Assembly (NCBI GenBank): GCA_045599005.1
Contig: JAZRVF010000024.1
Coordinates: forward strand, 1 to 64,000
Source: Treponema_I sp045599005
GTDB taxonomy: Bacteria; Spirochaetota; Spirochaetia; Treponematales; Treponemataceae
DNA length: 64,000 nt
Reading direction: 5' to 3'
Below the pieces are notes generated by a model. That model had not been told where the DNA came from. It saw only the letters and a list, made by a program, of their open reading frames with translations, and made no database searches. The position numbers were made by a program, and so were the translations under genes. This document shows, piece after piece, positions 8,740-18,072 of the stretch. The first letter of the stretch is position 1. The number at the start of each line of letters is the position of its first letter.

Positions 8740-9701
8740 TATATTAACCTCTCTTCACCAGCTTTCTTTGCCAGCCAGTTGGCACCAAGCAGCAGAACGA
8801 TGTTGACAGCGTTCTTGAAGATACCAGCAGCAGTAGCAAGCGAGAAGTTGAAAAGTTTGAAACCGTACTTAAGTACGTAAAGATCGATTGTTGAGGCAAC
8901 ATCCTGGATCATACCGTTCTGCAGGAAGAAGGGCATCTCGAAGTTTGCATCAAGAATGTGTCCCGCACTCATGATCATCATGATGATAATGGTTGAGCGG
9001 ATTCCGGGAAGTGTGACATGCCAGATTTTTCTGAAACGTCCGCAACCGTCAATCTCAGCTGCCTCGTAAAGACAGGGGTCAATTGCAGTCATGGCACCAA
9101 GGTAAACAATTGTATTCCAACCGACTTCCTTCCAGACGTAGGTCCATCCGATGATGCTCCAGAAATAATTCGGTTTGGAAAGGAAGAGAATGGGAGTATC
9201 TATGAATCCCAGACTCATCAGCATATTATTCAAAATACCGTCTTCTGTTGAAAGAACATTTGCAACAAGACCGGTAACAATAACCCAAGACAGGAAGTGC
9301 GGAAGGTAAGAAACTGTCTGAACAAAGCGTTTGATGCCCAGGCTTCTTACTTCATTAAGCAGAATAGCAAGAACAATTGCTGTAATATAACCAAGAGCCG
9401 TAGAGATAAGGCTCATGCAGATAGTATTTCTTAATGATAATATGAATTCATTGTCATGAAATAATTTGGTAAACCATTTGAACCCTACCCAAATCTGGTC
9501 TGCGAAGGCCTTATTCGGTGCATAGTCCTGGAATGCCATTGTCCATCCCCAAAGCGGGACATATCTGAAGAGGAATACATAAAGTACAAATGGAACTGAC
9601 ATTACGATCAGAGCTTTCTGATTCATAAGAATCTGCCATTTGCTCTTATGGTTTACTATTCTGGCTTCAGAAAGTTTTACTTCTTCTTTTTTATTTTTCA
9701 T
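8739..9701 (-). CDS. ABC sugar transporter permease, LplB/MalF-type
   Basis: About 320 residues with six membrane segments and an EAA loop (EAAEIDGCGRFRKIW). LLNEVRS and FVQTVSYLPHF are typical of LplB-like permeases. The ATG at 9701 follows GGAAATGGG; an in-frame ATG at 9713 is an alternative. It is the second gene of the binding protein-permease-permease operon and is separated from the binding protein gene by a strong hairpin. It pairs with the following permease to form the membrane channel. Confidence 0.88.
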   Translation of the reverse strand: MKNKKEEVKLSEARIVNHKSKWQILMNQKALIVMSVPFVLYVFLFRYVPLWGWTMAFQDYAPNKAFADQIWVGFKWFTKLFHDNEFILSLRNTICMSLISTALGYITAIVLAILLNEVRSLGIKRFVQTVSYLPHFLSWVIVTGLVANVLSTEDGILNNMLMSLGFIDTPILFLSKPNYFWSIIGWTYVWKEVGWNTIVYLGAMTAIDPCLYEAAEIDGCGRFRKIWHVTLPGIRSTIIIMMIMSAGHILDANFEMPFFLQNGMIQDVASTIDLYVLKYGFKLFNFSLATAAGIFKNAVNIVLLLGANWLAKKAGEERLI

Positions 9702-9830
9702 AAAAAAACCCATTTCCAAAAAAACAACGAGTCACTGTCACCACAAGAGATCCGATAAACACGCTGAAATGAAGATTAGTAAGTAACCTTTAACGAAGAT
9801 TCACAGAATGATTTCTGCGAGGCAAGATAA

Positions 9831-9860
9831 GGGCAGAGAAAGTGTTTCATTTCTCTGCCC
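9831..9860 (-). promoter_or_regulatory. Intercistronic 11-bp perfect hairpin between binding protein and permease genes
   Basis: GGGCAGAGAAA (9831-9841) and its exact complement (9850-9860) flank an 8-base loop. On the minus strand no T-run follows, so it is more likely an mRNA-stabilising or processing hairpin than a terminator. Such elements keep binding-protein mRNA more abundant than permease mRNA. Confidence 0.65.
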
Positions 9861-9892
9861 AGGTCAGATCAATCTGAACTTTTCAGTTCAAA

Positions 9893-11620
9893 TTATTCTG
9901 GAAGTCCACCGAAGTTCTTAACGCGAGCGTCAAGTTCTCCCTGCATGAACTTGTTGTAAACTGTTGTGAGGGGTTTCATGAGGCTAGAATATTCAGCCCA
10001 TGTTGCATCGAAGTCTGCAGGTTTACCCATAATCATCATGGGGAGATATTTTCTCTGGATTGTTTCAAATCCTGTCATAGCTTCTGCTGCTTCGCGCTCG
10101 AATCCACCTTTCTCTGCAGAGGGGTTACACTGCCACATGGGGTACCAACCTGCGTTCTGGGGAGGATTCTTGTGAACGAGCTGTGCATAAGAACCGATGT
10201 CATATGCTTTGTAGAGCTCGATATCGATGTCGCGCTGTGAAAGAGCATATTCCCAAGGCAGGTTTCCGAGGTCTGTTGCGAGACCGTCTGAGTAAGAACC
10301 TTCCATTTTAGGAGCTTCTTCCTGGAAGAGAGTTGCCTTGTTCTTCTGGATCCAAGTAGGATTCTCCTGGTTGTCTCTCTGTTCCTGTGTTCTGTAAGGA
10401 GCACCGGGGATTCCTGTTACAGAACCGTCTGTGTCAACGATGTAATCTTCACCTGCAAATCCCCATTTGAGAACTTTCTGGTTTTCATCTTTTACCATTT
10501 CGTCAAGGAATTTCAGGATCTTGAGAGCTTTTTCTTCACCACAAACTGTTGTGAAACCATAACCTCTCTGGAGGTTAGGCAGTGTCAGGTCGCGGTAGTG
10601 GGGTTCGATTGATTCATCAAATACTACAGGCAGAGGAGCATATGTTCTTTCATATTTACCAGCTGCTCTAAGAGTATTTTCTGCTTCACCCTGGAATTCC
10701 CATCCCTGGATGAACATACCGAGAACACGGCCCTGTGCAACTTTTGCATAGTACTGGTCGCGGTTGTCTGTGAATGATGCGGGATCAATCAGGCCTCTCT
10801 GGAAGTATCCGTTAGCCAGTTTGAACCATTTGTATGCGTTTGCATCAGCGAAGTTGTCTTCGTATGTGTATGTTCCGTCTGCATTTGCAACAACGTGTCC
10901 GTTACCATCGTTAGGATAACCGGCGAGGAATGCAGGGGGGTTCCACAGGTTGAATGCTTCCCAGTCAGCTGTCATGATTGAGAAGGGGATTGTGGGCATA
11001 CCATCGATTGTAGGATATTTTGTTGCATATGCTTCGAGAAGGTCGAAGTACTGGTCTACAGTTTTGATTGTAGGATATCCGAATTCTCTCAGAACGTCTT
11101 TCTGAATCCAGAATGCATTCTGGTTGTACAGTGTGTTCTGGTCAGCACCATCGATTACACCATAGTTAGGAAGGCTGTATACGTGTGCCTTTGTGATGTT
11201 TCCAGCAGCATCTTTCTCTGAATCCTGGTAAACAATCTGTTTCCATACTGAAGCATAGTGTTTCATCAGGTTGGGGCAGTTTTCTTCTACCATTGTTTTG
11301 ATGTCGATCAGACATCCAGCACCCTGGAATTTTTCTGAGTCAACTTCAACCAGATCAGGAAGGTCACCTGATGCAATAAGAACACCAATTTTCTGGTCTT
11401 TGTCACCAACAAGAATATCCCAGTCAAATGTTACACCGAATTTTTCTTCGATCCATTTGTAAGTCTTGTTGTCTGCCGGTGGCTGGTCACGCTGCTGGAT
11501 TGTGAATACAGAAATATTCATTTTTCCATCGTCAGCTTTTTTTGCTTCTTTTTTACCGCCAGCGAAAGCTACACTTGCAATCAATGCGAGAGCAAGAACT
11601 ACTGATACAATTTTTTTCAT
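9893..11620 (-). CDS. ABC transporter substrate-binding protein (Lpl/CUT1-type)
   Basis: 575 residues. The start at 11620 is set by GAGGAGT just upstream. The signal peptide ends in VAFAGGKKE with no lipobox cysteine, so it is probably cleaved by signal peptidase I. The rest resembles large extracellular solute-binding proteins of the LplA type, with motifs such as ASGDLPDL near residue 95 and a long C-terminal lobe. It captures an oligosaccharide or sugar in the periplasm and delivers it to the two downstream permeases. The ligand cannot be read from the sequence. Confidence 0.88.
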   Translation of the reverse strand: MKKIVSVVLALALIASVAFAGGKKEAKKADDGKMNISVFTIQQRDQPPADNKTYKWIEEKFGVTFDWDILVGDKDQKIGVLIASGDLPDLVEVDSEKFQGAGCLIDIKTMVEENCPNLMKHYASVWKQIVYQDSEKDAAGNITKAHVYSLPNYGVIDGADQNTLYNQNAFWIQKDVLREFGYPTIKTVDQYFDLLEAYATKYPTIDGMPTIPFSIMTADWEAFNLWNPPAFLAGYPNDGNGHVVANADGTYTYEDNFADANAYKWFKLANGYFQRGLIDPASFTDNRDQYYAKVAQGRVLGMFIQGWEFQGEAENTLRAAGKYERTYAPLPVVFDESIEPHYRDLTLPNLQRGYGFTTVCGEEKALKILKFLDEMVKDENQKVLKWGFAGEDYIVDTDGSVTGIPGAPYRTQEQRDNQENPTWIQKNKATLFQEEAPKMEGSYSDGLATDLGNLPWEYALSQRDIDIELYKAYDIGSYAQLVHKNPPQNAGWYPMWQCNPSAEKGGFEREAAEAMTGFETIQRKYLPMMIMGKPADFDATWAEYSSLMKPLTTVYNKFMQGELDARVKNFGGLPE

Positions 11621-12041
11621 GATTTTACTCCTCATCAAAAAAAAATTTGTTTTTTGTTTTACGGGAATCCATATCCCCGTACTTTGGAATATTTTTGTAC
11701 GTAAATGCCCAACTGAGAATAAGGAAAATTTACTATATTATCCACATTGACGGAATTGTGCTATTAATTGTTCGGATTTTTAAAGAAATCGAAGATGTTT
11801 CGACTTCATTCACTGGGTTCATTCCGCTCAACATGACATGGCGGGTGTTTCCTGGGCGCACAGCAATGTCATCCTGGGCACTAAAAAAAAGTTTTTGTCG
11901 AAGGATCTGTAAAAACATTTCTGCCATTGTTTTTATTATATATATGGAAGGTTTTTCATGTTTTTCTCGCAGTATCGTAAAATCCGTGATACAATTCTGC
12001 ATAGCGTGACCTGCAGAACAGGTCAATTATAAGGAAAGAGA
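11621..12041. repeat. Gene-free region with inverted dispersed repeats
   Basis: Between the divergent binding-protein and acyltransferase genes. About 11790-11838 carries the dispersed repeat in inverse orientation (GATGTTTCGAC to CTCAACATGAC). About 11866-11913 carries a forward unit (GTCATCCTGGGC to GTCGAAGGATC) interrupted by an A8/T5 hairpin. A promoter for the minus-strand operon should lie here, but I could not choose one. Confidence 0.65.
11987..11995 (+). promoter_or_regulatory. Possible extended -10 promoter of the E2-like gene
   Basis: TGATACAAT is an extended -10 (TG-N-TACAAT). The -35 is poor. The leader would be about 40 bases and contains the AAGGAAAG ribosome site. Confidence 0.35.
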
Positions 12042-12914
12042 ATGAGCAGACCCAGAAGAGTTTATGACGGTGTTGAAGTTCCATGTACTGACCCGATTAC
12101 ATACATGATGCCATACATCATGCCCCGCAGATCAGACAGCCTGATTTTCTTCAATTTCAGACTTGGATTATCCCGGATGGAGGAATTCATAAGGGAACAT
12201 CAGGAGGATATGCCGGGACTGGCTCTCTATCATGTGGTGTTTGCGATTATAGTCCGGTGCTGCGCTGAGATTCCCCAGGTGAACCGTTTTGTGTCCCGGG
12301 GCCGTGTCTATCAGCGTGACAGAGTCCGTCTCGCCATGACCATCAAGAAATCACTGAGTGTTGATGCGCCTGAAGGAATAATTACTCCGGTTTTTGAGAA
12401 GACTTCTTCCCTTAAGGACATTTTTGAGATCACAAAGAAAGAGCTTGATATGGCGATTGCAGAGCTGGACAATCCTCAGAATGATGTGGACAAACTCTGT
12501 TCCGTCCTGAAGAAGCTGCCGGGATTCCTGCTCCGTTTTATTGCAAGATGGCTGTTCCGCCTGGATGAAAGGGGACGCCTTCCCAAAGCGCTGGTAAACG
12601 CTCTGCCTTTCCATTCAAGCTTTTATGTGACAAATGTGGGCTCAATCGGACTTCCTGTCATCTATCATCATCTTTACGAATTCGGAACAGTCTCCGGGTT
12701 TGTCGCGATCGGAAAGAAAGAGACCGATACTTCCGCAGACCGTGACGGCCAGATTATCCGGAAAAAAGTGTTGCCCATGAAAATGGTGATGGATGAACGT
12801 ATCTGTGACGGATACACTTTCGGAAAAGCTTACAAACTGATTCTGAAATGCTTTGAGCATCCGGAGATCCTTCTTGAGGGTTGGAAGCCGGATCCTGTGG
12901 AAAAAAGAGACTGA
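12042..12914 (+). CDS. Stand-alone 2-oxoacid dehydrogenase E2-like acyltransferase domain, catalytic His replaced
   Basis: 290 residues, AAGGAAAG upstream of the ATG. The whole protein corresponds to the CAT-like catalytic domain of E2 acyltransferases, with no lipoyl or peripheral-subunit-binding domain. The C-terminal signature that is normally D-H-R-x-x-D-G reads DERICDG here, so the catalytic histidine is a glutamate. The following helix (GKAYKLILKCFEHPEILL) is conserved. Classical transacylation is therefore doubtful. The role may be structural, or chemistry may be altered. No E1 or E3 gene is near. It converges on nagZ. Confidence 0.7.
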   Translation: MSRPRRVYDGVEVPCTDPITYMMPYIMPRRSDSLIFFNFRLGLSRMEEFIREHQEDMPGLALYHVVFAIIVRCCAEIPQVNRFVSRGRVYQRDRVRLAMTIKKSLSVDAPEGIITPVFEKTSSLKDIFEITKKELDMAIAELDNPQNDVDKLCSVLKKLPGFLLRFIARWLFRLDERGRLPKALVNALPFHSSFYVTNVGSIGLPVIYHHLYEFGTVSGFVAIGKKETDTSADRDGQIIRKKVLPMKMVMDERICDGYTFGKAYKLILKCFEHPEILLEGWKPDPVEKRD

Positions 12915-12941
12915 TTCTTCCTCTTAAGTCGCTGCCTTCGC

Positions 12942-14549
12942 TCAGAAAAAGTCCGGTTCTTTTACCGGCAGTTTTCCGGGTGCCGCGGCTTTTCCTGTAA
13001 GTACGTCAAAAAGTGCCTGCTGGCTTATTCGTTCGTAGCCGTAGGAAATAAGCGCCTGTTTTACGCCGCTGATCCACGGGTCATAGGGATTTCGCAGTGC
13101 GACCACAAGAGGCGGGGTTTCCGGGGCAAGGGCACAGAGTGTCTGCAGGAGTTTTTTCTGTCCCGGATGTATAAGTGCATCTTCTGTAAAGATGACCAAG
13201 CGTTTCTGCGAAGCCACTGCTTTTTCTGCGGCGGCCACAGCTTCTGCCTGTTCTTCTTCTGTACAGTCCGCTGAGAAAGTGTAAAGAGGCGCGCCCGCCC
13301 GTGATGCGAAATCTTTTGCAACCTGAGGGATGTTGTTGTCCTCGGAACCTTCCTCAACTTCCACCTGCCGTGTAAGCCGCACTGAAAAAACCGCCGCCAC
13401 ATTCTCTGTAAAGTCTGCAGGTGCTTTTGCGGGGTCAGGTATCAGCGCCGGGTTCTGTCTGTGTGGACAGTCCTCTGCTATGCGGGATGTGATTCCTGCC
13501 GCTGTGATGCGCCTCATTGCGGAAATGTGTTCCGGTGATCCCACTGAGGAAACCGGTTCGGCTCTGCCGCTGTCTGCCCGCTCCATGAATGCGGAGACAC
13601 GGGCAAAAGATTCTTCCGTGCGGCGGGCCAGAGTCTCGTCCTGTTCAACTGCTGCTGCCGTAGTTCGGAAAACCTGCATCTGTTCCTCCGAATTGTGGCA
13701 GAAAGAAAGAAAATCCATTCCGTTTGCCAGTGCGGCCAATGCGGCCTGTTCCGCTGAGAAGTTCTGTGTTACGCCGCCCATTCCCAATGCATCCGCAACA
13801 AGAATGCCCTTGTAGCCCAGTTCCCTGCGGGCAAGATCCACAAGGACTTCTTTTGAAAGACTGGCCGGTTCGTCAACAGACTGCAGTGCTGTGTAAAAGG
13901 CGTGGGACGGCATGAAGGCCTCTACATCCAGGTCAATGTAAGGCTTCAGTTCTTCCTTAAGCAGTTCTGCTTTTGAAAGTCTGACAACCGGCCTTCCCAG
14001 ATGGGGATCAACATCAACGCGGCCAAGACCGGGAAAATGCTTGAGACAGCAGCACACATCAGCCTGGTGAAGGCCTCTGATGAACTGGCCGGCGTATTCA
14101 ATCACACGTTCCGGTGTGTCTCCGTAACTCCGTACCCCTATACCCGGATTCTGCGGAAGACTGTTCACATCAACAACCGGTGCAAGATTCCATGTTACGC
14201 CCACAGACCGCATTTCTTTGCCGAGAATTAGTCCTGTCTCGTATGCGGCAGCAGGATCATCTGTGGCAGAGACTGCCATTGCTCCGGGCGCCACAGCGAA
14301 ACCTTTTCTGAAACGGCTTACAATTCCGCCTTCCTGATCAATGCAGAAGACAGGTCTGTAGCCAAGAAATCGGTTTATTGAATCGGTATAGCGCGCAACC
14401 TGCTCAGGAGACTCGATGTTGCGCACAAAGAGTATGATTGCTCCTGGTCTGATTGTCTCAAGAACTGTTTTTGTCTCATCATCAAGACTTGTGGAAGGAA
14501 GCCCTATAAAAAAAAGCCGTCCTGTTTTTTCAGAAAGTGAAAGACTCAT
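12942..14549 (-). CDS. nagZ: GH3 beta-N-acetylhexosaminidase (NagZ-type), no signal peptide
   Basis: 535 residues, GGAG before the ATG. The GH3 barrel contains DQEGG (71), KHFPG (170) and D181-P-H183, matching the Asp-His dyad that acts as general acid/base in NagZ enzymes. VADALGM carries the likely nucleophile Asp253. KHFPGHG is altered to KHFPGLG. A C-terminal domain (about 350-535) follows, as in Bacillus-type NagZ. The family removes beta-GlcNAc from muropeptides. It lacks a signal peptide, so it should act in the cytoplasm. It is the last gene of the namZ-regulator-importer operon, which supports a peptidoglycan-salvage role. Confidence 0.88.
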   Translation of the reverse strand: MSLSLSEKTGRLFFIGLPSTSLDDETKTVLETIRPGAIILFVRNIESPEQVARYTDSINRFLGYRPVFCIDQEGGIVSRFRKGFAVAPGAMAVSATDDPAAAYETGLILGKEMRSVGVTWNLAPVVDVNSLPQNPGIGVRSYGDTPERVIEYAGQFIRGLHQADVCCCLKHFPGLGRVDVDPHLGRPVVRLSKAELLKEELKPYIDLDVEAFMPSHAFYTALQSVDEPASLSKEVLVDLARRELGYKGILVADALGMGGVTQNFSAEQAALAALANGMDFLSFCHNSEEQMQVFRTTAAAVEQDETLARRTEESFARVSAFMERADSGRAEPVSSVGSPEHISAMRRITAAGITSRIAEDCPHRQNPALIPDPAKAPADFTENVAAVFSVRLTRQVEVEEGSEDNNIPQVAKDFASRAGAPLYTFSADCTEEEQAEAVAAAEKAVASQKRLVIFTEDALIHPGQKKLLQTLCALAPETPPLVVALRNPYDPWISGVKQALISYGYERISQQALFDVLTGKAAAPGKLPVKEPDFF

Positions 14550-14575
14550 CCAGTATCTCCGGTCAAATCAGAAAA

Positions 14576-15433
14576 TCAGCCCTTTACAGAGCCTACTGTC
14601 ATTCCTTTTACGAAATATTTCTGCAGAAAAGGATAAAGCAGGATAATCGGAAGAGTGGATGTTATGATCACTGCGGATTTGATCGAAATTCCGATTGTTG
14701 ATTTATCTGCGGCACCGGCACTGTCTCCCACTGTTGCAGTTCCGTTCACGATGTTGCGGAGGAAAAGCATCACCGGATATTGTTTTGAATTGAGGTAAAT
14801 CAGTCCGTTGAACCAGTCATTCCAGAAAAAAACTGCGGTGTAGAGACCGATTGTTGCCAGTGAGGCGGTTGACAGAGGAATCAGGATTATCACAAGAATG
14901 CGGAAATAACCGAGCCCGTCGATAAGGGCTGCTTCCTCAATTTCCTTGGGGAAACTTCGGAAAAAGTTGATGAGGATTATCAGATTGAACTGATTGATCG
15001 CAAAAGGCAGAAGTATTGCCCAGCGTGTTCCTGTAAGTCCCAGGTTTGAGATCAGAAGATAGTTTGGAATCAGTCCACCGGCAAAATACATTGAGATGAT
15101 CACAAGGCGGAGCACGATTTTCTGGCCTTTGAGGAAGGGTTTTGAGAGAGGGTAGGCGAACAGGACCATCACGCAGAGTGCGATGGCTGTTCCTGCAACC
15201 GTGTAGAAAACCGTGTTTCCGTAGGCTCTGAAGAAATTTGGATAGTTGAAGATCTGTCTGTAGGATTCAGTGTTGAAACCCACGGGCCAGAATGACACCT
15301 GGTTGTTTACGATTGCCTGCGGTGAGGAAAATGACAGGGCGATGATGTACACAAAGGGCAGAAGACAGCTGACAATAACAGTCAGCATCACGACGACAAC
15401 TAACACATCAAGTATGGAACGTTCTCTTTTCAT
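14576..15433 (-). CDS. ABC permease of the putative muropeptide importer, LplC/MalG-type
   Basis: About 285 residues with six membrane segments and an EAA loop (EEAALIDGLGYFRIL). The end, YPFLQKYFVKGMTVGSVKG, is typical of Lpl-type second permeases. The ATG at 15433 follows GAGGGCCGGA; an in-frame GTG at 15460 overlaps the previous gene and is less likely. It precedes nagZ by 26 bases. Substrate assignment to a cell-wall sugar rests on gene context only. Confidence 0.85.
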   Translation of the reverse strand: MKRERSILDVLVVVVMLTVIVSCLLPFVYIIALSFSSPQAIVNNQVSFWPVGFNTESYRQIFNYPNFFRAYGNTVFYTVAGTAIALCVMVLFAYPLSKPFLKGQKIVLRLVIISMYFAGGLIPNYLLISNLGLTGTRWAILLPFAINQFNLIILINFFRSFPKEIEEAALIDGLGYFRILVIILIPLSTASLATIGLYTAVFFWNDWFNGLIYLNSKQYPVMLFLRNIVNGTATVGDSAGAADKSTIGISIKSAVIITSTLPIILLYPFLQKYFVKGMTVGSVKG

Positions 15434-15443
15434 TTTCCGGCCC

Positions 15444-16388
15444 TCAATAAATACTTTCACCGGTCAGCTTCTTGCTGAGCCGGTTTGCGCCGATTACCAG
15501 GAATGCCCCGATCAGTCCGCTGAAAAGCCCGATCGCAGTCGCATAGGAGTAATTCTGGTTTGCAAGACCCGTGCGGTAAACAAGGGTGTCGATGATATCA
15601 CTTACTGCCGAATTGTTCGGTGTGTACATAAGAAGCACTTTTTCAAAGCCAAGGCTCAGAAGACGACCGATGTTCAGGATCAGCATCACCATGATTGTGG
15701 GCATGATTGACGGGATTGTGATTGAGAAGACCTGCTGCATGCGGGATGCACCGTCAATGCGGGCCGCTTCGTAAAGTTCGGAATTGATGCCGGTAATGGC
15801 CGCAAGATAGATTATTGCCGTCCAGCCCATATATTGCCATGAGTCAGAAAGCACATAGATCAGACGGAAATATTTCGGATCGTTCATGTAATAGATGCTT
15901 TCACGTCCGAAGGCGTTCTTGAAGAAAGTGTTCAGAAGTCCTGTGGAGGGCGAAAGAATCTCTGCCAGTATAGCGATTACAACCACCGTGGAAACAAAGC
16001 GCGGCATATATGAGACAGTCTGTACGAATTTCTTGAATCTTTTGGAGCGCAGTTCATTGAGAAGGACTGCGAAAATTATGGGAAGTGGAAAGTTCACCAC
16101 AAGGTTTATGAGTGAGATCACCAGCGTGTTGCGGAATGCCCGCCAGAATGCAGGGTCTTTCAGAAACATCTGGAAGTAGCGGAAACCGACCCAGTCAGTA
16201 CCGAAGGGTCCCATTCCGGGGCGGTAACGGCGGAAGGCAAGGATGTTGCCGAACATGGGCACGTATTTGAAAAGCAGCAGAAAGACCAGCGGTATGGCCA
16301 TCATCACGTAAAGCTGCCAATAGCGCCTGAAATGGAATTTGTTTGTTTCTTTTGATGAATTATGTGATGAATTATGTTTTTTTGACAT
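15444..16388 (-). CDS. ABC permease of the putative muropeptide importer, LplB/MalF-type
   Basis: About 314 residues. A hydrophilic His/Ser/Asn-rich N-terminus (HNSSHNSSKE) precedes six membrane segments. The EAA loop reads EAARIDGASRMQQVF, and FVQTVSYMPRF matches the LplB group. The start at 16388 is supported by CGGAG 6 bases upstream. It partners the next permease. The ATPase is not in the window, so a shared (MsiK/MsmK-like) subunit encoded elsewhere is inferred. Confidence 0.86.
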   Translation of the reverse strand: MSKKHNSSHNSSKETNKFHFRRYWQLYVMMAIPLVFLLLFKYVPMFGNILAFRRYRPGMGPFGTDWVGFRYFQMFLKDPAFWRAFRNTLVISLINLVVNFPLPIIFAVLLNELRSKRFKKFVQTVSYMPRFVSTVVVIAILAEILSPSTGLLNTFFKNAFGRESIYYMNDPKYFRLIYVLSDSWQYMGWTAIIYLAAITGINSELYEAARIDGASRMQQVFSITIPSIMPTIMVMLILNIGRLLSLGFEKVLLMYTPNNSAVSDIIDTLVYRTGLANQNYSYATAIGLFSGLIGAFLVIGANRLSKKLTGESIY

Positions 16389-16425
16389 GTTTGCTCCGCA
16401 GGGGAAAAGGTCTGAAACATGAACA

Positions 16426-16471
16426 GACCGGGGACTGCCCAATAAGTCTCCATTGGGACATTTCCTCGGTC
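16426..16471 (-). promoter_or_regulatory. Intercistronic imperfect hairpin between binding protein and permease genes
   Basis: GACCGGGGACTGCCCAAT (16426-16443) can pair with ATTGGGACATTTCCTCGGTC (16452-16471) with a small bulge and mismatches. There is no T-run. It sits at the same operon position as the hairpin at 9831-9860 in the other ABC operon, suggesting the same function. Confidence 0.6.
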
Positions 16472-16486
16472 GTCCGTGTTTTTGGA

Positions 16487-18037
16487 TTACAGATTGTCGT
16501 TGTACATTTTACAGAATCTCTCGATTCCGAGAGTTTTCATTTCTGCAACGTAGGAGTTCCAGTCTGCTGAAAGGCTCTTGCTGCCTGTAAGGAATGCGTT
16601 TGTCCAGCGTTCGAAGGCGTCTGCAAGAGGAGTCTGCAGAAGACCGGCTTCTTCGGCTGTAAAATCATCAAAGAGCGGTGAGGGCGGAATTGCCTGGATT
16701 ACGTTGCCCATTGCCTCAACTTCTGCATTGATGCGTGCATAGTTCTCATCGTATTTGGTCATTTCCCGTGAGTTTACCCAAACCATCTGTGTTCCGGCGG
16801 CACCACAGCCGTAGTCCAGCTGCATGTTCTTGTAGATTCCGTCCGCAGAACTGAGGATTCTGTCTGAATAAACCACAGTGTTTCCGTCCATTGTGTAAGT
16901 TGTGCCTTCAACTCCCAGACACCAGATTTTTGCGGCTTCCTCACTGAAGAACATTTTGTCCACAGCGCGTACGATTTTCTCAAAATCGGCCCGTTTTGCA
17001 GTTTTTGCCGGGAACATGATTCCGCTTCCTGTACGGTTTTTCTGCTGGTGGTGGGCACCGGCAGTTCCTTCCAGCGGCGGATACATCTGCAGTTTGAATC
17101 CTTCAATTGTGCTGTTTGCTTCTACACCGCCGATCTGGTCGTAATAGGCATAGGTGGCGATAGACTTTCCGGTTGCCATTTTCTGGTTCCATCTGTCACC
17201 GTCAATCGGGTCTGCCATTTCAGGATCCAGAAGTCCTTCTGCGTACAGTTTTGCGAAGAATGTCATGTAGTCTTTGTAGTTCTGGCTGATTGCGCCTGCA
17301 AAATACTCATTCCTGGTGTAATCCCAGCTGAGGACATTGCTTCCGCCGGCACCGTTCTTACCGAGACTGATTCCGAAAGAGGGCATGCTCATGCGGTAAA
17401 GGACACGGGGTCCTGCAAGAATTGTAAGCGGGTAAGAATCAGGATTGTCTTTCTTGTAGGCTTTGAGGATTGCATAAAGATCATCAAAGGTTCTGGGCTG
17501 TGCAAAGCCGTATCCTGCAAGGACATCTTCCCGGAGAATAAGACCGCCGTCATAGAAAGGCACGTCATAAATAGTAGGAAGATAATAGAGTTTTCCGTCT
17601 TTCAGTTTAAGACTGTTGATTTCCTCTTCAAGACCGAATTCTTTTACAAGTCTGTTGAAGTTAGGAGTCCATTCCGGATGGTCACTTACAGCAACAAGTG
17701 CACCGTTCAGTGCCAGAGAAGCGTTCTCTCCTGTGGTTGACTGATAAAGGATGACATCCGGCGCATTGTTCTGAGTATTCAGTGCGAGAGAAACCTTTGT
17801 TGAATAGTCTGCAATCGGAATCGGTTCGTATGTTACGTCTGCATCTGCCAGTTTTGCGGACTCTGTCACGGCCAGCCAGTCAGCTTTGAAAGGCAGTGTG
17901 GCATTGTCTGAATAATACATGGTGAAAGAAACTTTTCCGTCTGCAGAGGCGGGTTCCTTCTTTCCTCCTGCAAAAACCATTGCAGGCAGCAGCATGACCG
18001 CAAGAACAGTCAGCAGCAGTTCAGTCGTTTTTTTCAT
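16487..18037 (-). CDS. ABC substrate-binding protein, putative muropeptide/amino-sugar binder
   Basis: 516 residues, GGAGG before the ATG. The signal peptide ends MVFAGGKKE, the same junction as the other binding protein here, with no lipobox Cys. It resembles extracellular family 1 solute-binding proteins (two-lobed, Lpl/CUT1). It lies between the RpiR regulator gene and the two permease genes in an operon with namZ and nagZ. The inferred ligand is therefore a peptidoglycan saccharide such as MurNAc-GlcNAc, GlcNAc-anhydroMurNAc or MurNAc. That is context inference, not sequence proof. Confidence 0.85.
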   Translation of the reverse strand: MKKTTELLLTVLAVMLLPAMVFAGGKKEPASADGKVSFTMYYSDNATLPFKADWLAVTESAKLADADVTYEPIPIADYSTKVSLALNTQNNAPDVILYQSTTGENASLALNGALVAVSDHPEWTPNFNRLVKEFGLEEEINSLKLKDGKLYYLPTIYDVPFYDGGLILREDVLAGYGFAQPRTFDDLYAILKAYKKDNPDSYPLTILAGPRVLYRMSMPSFGISLGKNGAGGSNVLSWDYTRNEYFAGAISQNYKDYMTFFAKLYAEGLLDPEMADPIDGDRWNQKMATGKSIATYAYYDQIGGVEANSTIEGFKLQMYPPLEGTAGAHHQQKNRTGSGIMFPAKTAKRADFEKIVRAVDKMFFSEEAAKIWCLGVEGTTYTMDGNTVVYSDRILSSADGIYKNMQLDYGCGAAGTQMVWVNSREMTKYDENYARINAEVEAMGNVIQAIPPSPLFDDFTAEEAGLLQTPLADAFERWTNAFLTGSKSLSADWNSYVAEMKTLGIERFCKMYNDNL

Positions 18038-18072
18038 ATAACTCCTCCATATGTTGTTTTAAGAATACTGTT

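Noticed and set aside
17048..17740. 230-codon plus-strand open frame inside the second binding protein gene
   Set aside because: Opposite-strand shadow; no ribosome site and Cys/Val-rich composition unlike neighbours.
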